Origin: Owenweeksia sp963758205
GTDB taxonomy: Bacteria > Bacteroidota > Bacteroidia > Flavobacteriales > Schleiferiaceae
DNA length: 64,000 nucleotides
Assembly (NCBI GenBank): GCA_963758205.1
Contig: CAVWUM010000002.1
Location: 620,001 to 684,000 of the forward strand
Direction of reading: 5' to 3'
The position numbers and the translations under genes were made by a program. This document shows positions 62,052 to 64,000 of this stretch, piece after piece. The notes under the pieces were generated by a model. The model did no database searches. It saw only the letters and a program-made list of their open reading frames with translations, and was not told the DNA's origin. How positions within the stretch are numbered: position 1 is the first letter of the stretch; each line of letters begins with the position of its first letter.

Positions 62052-62889
62052 ATACGCCTTACGCAACCCTTTATTGATGGAGAAAAAGCTGGACTTTTTG
62101 GAGGCGCTTTTAGAAACGGAGAAATATAAGCTGGTAGTAGTAAGCACCGTACATCCGCTTGACCTGATAAATAGCCGCACCATTGAAAAGCTCACCGGAC
62201 TTAACAAAAAAGAAGCCAAAATGCTGGCTGAGCGCTGGGCAGCCGTAATGGGTCATTTTTACAAATCCTTTTTCAATGTACCCGAAGGATCTTTAGAGCC
62301 CTACATGGAATTTTTGGATTTGGATAGTGAGAGTTTACTGCACAGTGAGTGTAACCATATCCCTTATTTAAAAAGGCTACAGGCAGATCTCCAAACCTTT
62401 ATCCAACAGAGTAAACCGGGTAATGAGGAGCTGATTTTGAAATTGCAGAGCCTTGCCGGATTTTATTACAACTCCATCTGGAGGACCTGCACAGTGGCAG
62501 AAAGGTATCTGCTATATGACCTTGCCCAGGATGGCGTAGTAAATACGCGAAATGTGCGGGTAATATCCTCATTACAGAAAAAAGGACTCATAAGACCGCA
62601 GGGTACGCTAAAACTGATAAACCGTAGTTTCAGAAATTATATACTTACCATGATACACCCTGATGAGGCGCTGGTATTAGAAAATGAGATAAATACCACT
62701 GGCAGCTGGAAAATAATTAGAGCACCACTCATTTTTACGCTGCTGGCTTTGGGTGCTTTTATATTTTACTTTCAGGAAACCTTTTACAACCAGGTGATTG
62801 CTGTAATGGGTGGTGCAGTGGCATTGGTACCTCTGGTACTAAGAGTGCTAAACTCAATACCCAAAAGTGGTAAAGCTGATGCAGAATAG
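61906..62889 (+). CDS. C-terminal part of the receptor: STAND-like ATPase half with winged helix
   Basis: 327 residues in the frame +1 to the receptor; an in-frame stop TAA lies at 61900, so coding moves here between about 61903 and 61990. It has a Walker B-like ALILKNFEYAL, a sensor-1-like KLVVVSTVHPLDLI, a helical region, a winged-helix-like part (WRTCTVAERYLLYDLAQDGVVNTRNVRVISSLQKKGLI) and two C-terminal membrane helices (about 272-290 and 293-313). These are the parts missing after the Walker A motif in the previous frame. It could also be an independently translated overlapping gene, but that would leave both ATPase halves incomplete. Confidence 0.8.
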   Translation: MMSLTAIAKKINIRKRIKAELKQKEATQIEKLMGSIKPTVTALILKNFEYALRNPLLMEKKLDFLEALLETEKYKLVVVSTVHPLDLINSRTIEKLTGLNKKEAKMLAERWAAVMGHFYKSFFNVPEGSLEPYMEFLDLDSESLLHSECNHIPYLKRLQADLQTFIQQSKPGNEELILKLQSLAGFYYNSIWRTCTVAERYLLYDLAQDGVVNTRNVRVISSLQKKGLIRPQGTLKLINRSFRNYILTMIHPDEALVLENEINTTGSWKIIRAPLIFTLLALGAFIFYFQETFYNQVIAVMGGAVALVPLVLRVLNSIPKSGKADAE

Positions 62890-62892
62890 CTT

Positions 62893-62910
62893 CTTTCATT
62901 TTAATGAAAG
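62893..62910. repeat. Short palindrome after the receptor gene
   Basis: CTTTCATT-TT-AATGAAAG, a perfect 8-bp inverted repeat with no T-tract. A weak terminator or a processing hairpin. Confidence 0.35.
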
Positions 62911-62953
62911 TGCACTTACCAACACTTCAATAAGGTAATACCTGAAGAAGCTG

Positions 62954-62995
62954 TTCGTACGTATAAAATTGAGAAATGATTAACTTCGTACGTAT
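62954..62995 (+). promoter_or_regulatory. Duplicated operator site of the DUF6364/PIN pair
   Basis: TTCGTACGTAT occurs twice (62954-62964 and 62985-62995), 31 bases apart, about three DNA turns. Each contains the self-complementary TACGTA. The second overlaps the antitoxin ATG. Between them lies TAACTTCG, a near -7 box. This suits cooperative autorepression. Confidence 0.55.
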
Positions 62996-63275
62996 GAAAA
63001 CCAAGTTGACATTATCCATTGAGAAGAGTGTGATTGAGGAAGCTAAAGAGTTGCTAAGGACTGAAGGTGATAACCTGTCTCGAATAGTAGAGAACTACCT
63101 TCGCAAAATTATCGATCAAAAAAAATCAAATAAAAATTATCCCATTAAAGAAGATGAATTGCTTCCGCAGGTGCACGAAATTATGGGAATCTTCAAAACC
63201 GCAAATCCCGATAATCGCACTTACAAGGAAAGGCTAGCAGAAGAATTGCAAAAAAAATATGGTGAGCGGAAATGA
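62994..63275 (+). CDS. DUF6364-family antitoxin
   Basis: 93 residues from the ATG at 62994 (an ATG at 62976 adds MINFVR and disrupts the operator). MKTKLTLSIEKSVIEEAKELLRTEGDNLSRIVENYLRKII is a ribbon-helix-helix-like DNA-binding start followed by a charged tail. It overlaps the PIN toxin gene by 4 bases. It should neutralise the toxin and bind the repeated operator. Confidence 0.85.
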   Translation: MKTKLTLSIEKSVIEEAKELLRTEGDNLSRIVENYLRKIIDQKKSNKNYPIKEDELLPQVHEIMGIFKTANPDNRTYKERLAEELQKKYGERK

Positions 63276-63685
63276 AAATTCAGCTGGACGCCAATATTGT
63301 AATTGACATCCTTGAAGAACGGGAACCATTCGTCCATGCCACCCGAAAACTTCTTAATCGGGCTTTTTCAGCAGGTCACTCATTTTGCGTTCCTGCAAGT
63401 TCTATTGACAATATTGCCTATATACTGAGGAAGAATTTTACTCCCCAGGAATTGACGAAAGGACTGAAAAAATTCTTCAATACAATTCATATTTCTGCAG
63501 TTGATGAAAAGGTAATAAAGCTAGCATTAAATGCCGGCTGGAAGGACCTTGAAGATGCCATTCAATACTTTTCAGCCATAGAGGCCGGAGCCACCCTTAT
63601 TGTAACCAGAGACGTAAAGGGATATGAAGAGCAAAGAGTGAAAGTAGTAACTCCTGAAGATGCTCTAGGTCTTTTAAAAAGTTAA
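63272..63685 (+). CDS. PIN-domain toxin (VapC-like)
   Basis: 137 residues. KIQLDANIVIDILEERE carries the first acidic residue; VPASSIDNIAYILRKNFT, KDLEDAIQYFSA (Glu/Asp) and TRDVKGYE supply the rest of the PIN metal site. Such toxins are RNases that cut tRNA or rRNA. ATGA overlap with the antitoxin gene gives coupled translation. Confidence 0.88.
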   Translation: MKIQLDANIVIDILEEREPFVHATRKLLNRAFSAGHSFCVPASSIDNIAYILRKNFTPQELTKGLKKFFNTIHISAVDEKVIKLALNAGWKDLEDAIQYFSAIEAGATLIVTRDVKGYEEQRVKVVTPEDALGLLKS

Positions 63686-63790
63686 CGGAGGGGTTTAGCT
63701 AAAGCAAGTCCGATCTACCGAAAATTCCTAAAAAATCCAAATCATCATCTGTCGCGTTCGTGTCTGCCGGAGATGAAGTTCAAATTGTTC

Positions 63791-63997
63791 TTATCTAACA
63801 ACAATTCCTTTATCCATTGGGCAACTACAACAATGTCTAATGAAATAGTATCTGCTGGGGAAATCGCCTGAATATAAATAGTTCAATAATTCATCTTCTT
63901 TCTTTTCATTCTCAATGTAGTTATCATTACACCGCCTGAACTTGTGAATAATGAATTGATCCTTTAAAATGAGTATAGAACCTGACTTTGCGAGCAC
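63791..63997 (-). CDS. Hypothetical protein, C-terminal part, truncated by window end
   Basis: 68 residues in a frame that is open to the window edge; the apparent GTG start at 63997 may be internal. The sequence (KSGSILILKDQFIIHKFRRCNDNYIENEKKEDELLNYLYSGDFPSRYYFIRHCC) looks like real coding but is not recognised. Confidence 0.4.
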   Translation of the reverse strand: MLAKSGSILILKDQFIIHKFRRCNDNYIENEKKEDELLNYLYSGDFPSRYYFIRHCCSCPMDKGIVVR

Positions 63998-64000
63998 ATC

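Noticed and set aside
1..64000. CRISPR arrays, rRNA genes, IS elements with transposase
   Set aside because: No regularly spaced direct repeats, no rRNA sequence and no transposase frame were found.

Overview
The window is a chromosomal segment of a member of the Bacteroidota, probably near the Flavobacteriales/Cryomorphaceae-type lineages. Evidence: type IX secretion C-terminal sorting domains, a PorT homologue, a TonB-C-bearing BlaR1, family-typical DUF3467, DUF4254, ClpS and SpoIID genes, and promoters of the Bacteroidota form TTTG-N19-TAnnTTTG (clearest at 30994-31024 and 32537-32567). The class-level placement is inference from gene style only.

Layout. 1-8.0 kb: 3' end of purL, plsY-clpS, tRNA-Arg, a lipoprotein and a membrane protein, then a minus-strand envelope cluster (SpoIID-like protein, lpxB, small membrane protein, surE) and a zinc metallopeptidase. 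7.9-17.4 kb: accessory zone with two families of dispersed palindromic repeats, a BlaI/BlaR1-type pair with a visible operator, a radical SAM protein, three T9SS cargo proteins (two recently homogenised paralogues) and a lipoprotein, with one terminator sequence reused three times. 17.4-31.0 kb: the ancient information-processing operon, read on the minus strand: tRNA-Thr, Tyr, Gly, Thr, tuf, tRNA-Trp, secE, nusG, rplK, rplA, rplJ, rplL, rpoB, rpoC, DUF3467. 31.0-34.9 kb: rpsU, a XerC/D recombinase, ribosome hibernation factor, acyl-CoA dehydrogenase and a four-repeat helix-hairpin-helix protein. 34.9-38.7 kb: two divergent sodium-coupled amino-acid transporters, one with an unannotated MetS-like small subunit and one with an N-terminal SprB-like domain. 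38.7-41.6 kb: cold-adaptation genes (cold-shock protein, DEAD-box helicase, desaturase). 41.8-44.6 kb: MsbA-type ABC exporter, DivIC/FtsB-like protein, secreted protein.

44.6-52.0 kb is the methylmalonyl-CoA mutase locus (mutA, mutB, meaB). It is broken up by accessory DNA: a DUF559 endonuclease gene flanked by GC-rich palindromes sits between mutA and mutB, and two tandem secreted paralogues plus a RelE/ParE toxin-antitoxin pair sit between mutB and ybaB-meaB. 52-57 kb: aminotransferase-DUF4254-glycosyltransferase 9, and ubiE-porT. 57-64 kb: a COG2509-like FAD protein, a very large membrane receptor combining a Cache sensor, about ten membrane segments and a STAND-like P-loop ATPase, and a DUF6364/PIN toxin-antitoxin pair with repeated operator sites.

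Four genes between 41.5 and 62 kb (desaturase, mutA, the FAD protein twice, the receptor) carry apparent single-base, same-direction frameshifts. These are either residual sequencing insertions or recent gene decay. The most promising candidates for undescribed biology are the DUF559-palindrome element and the Cache-STAND membrane receptor.
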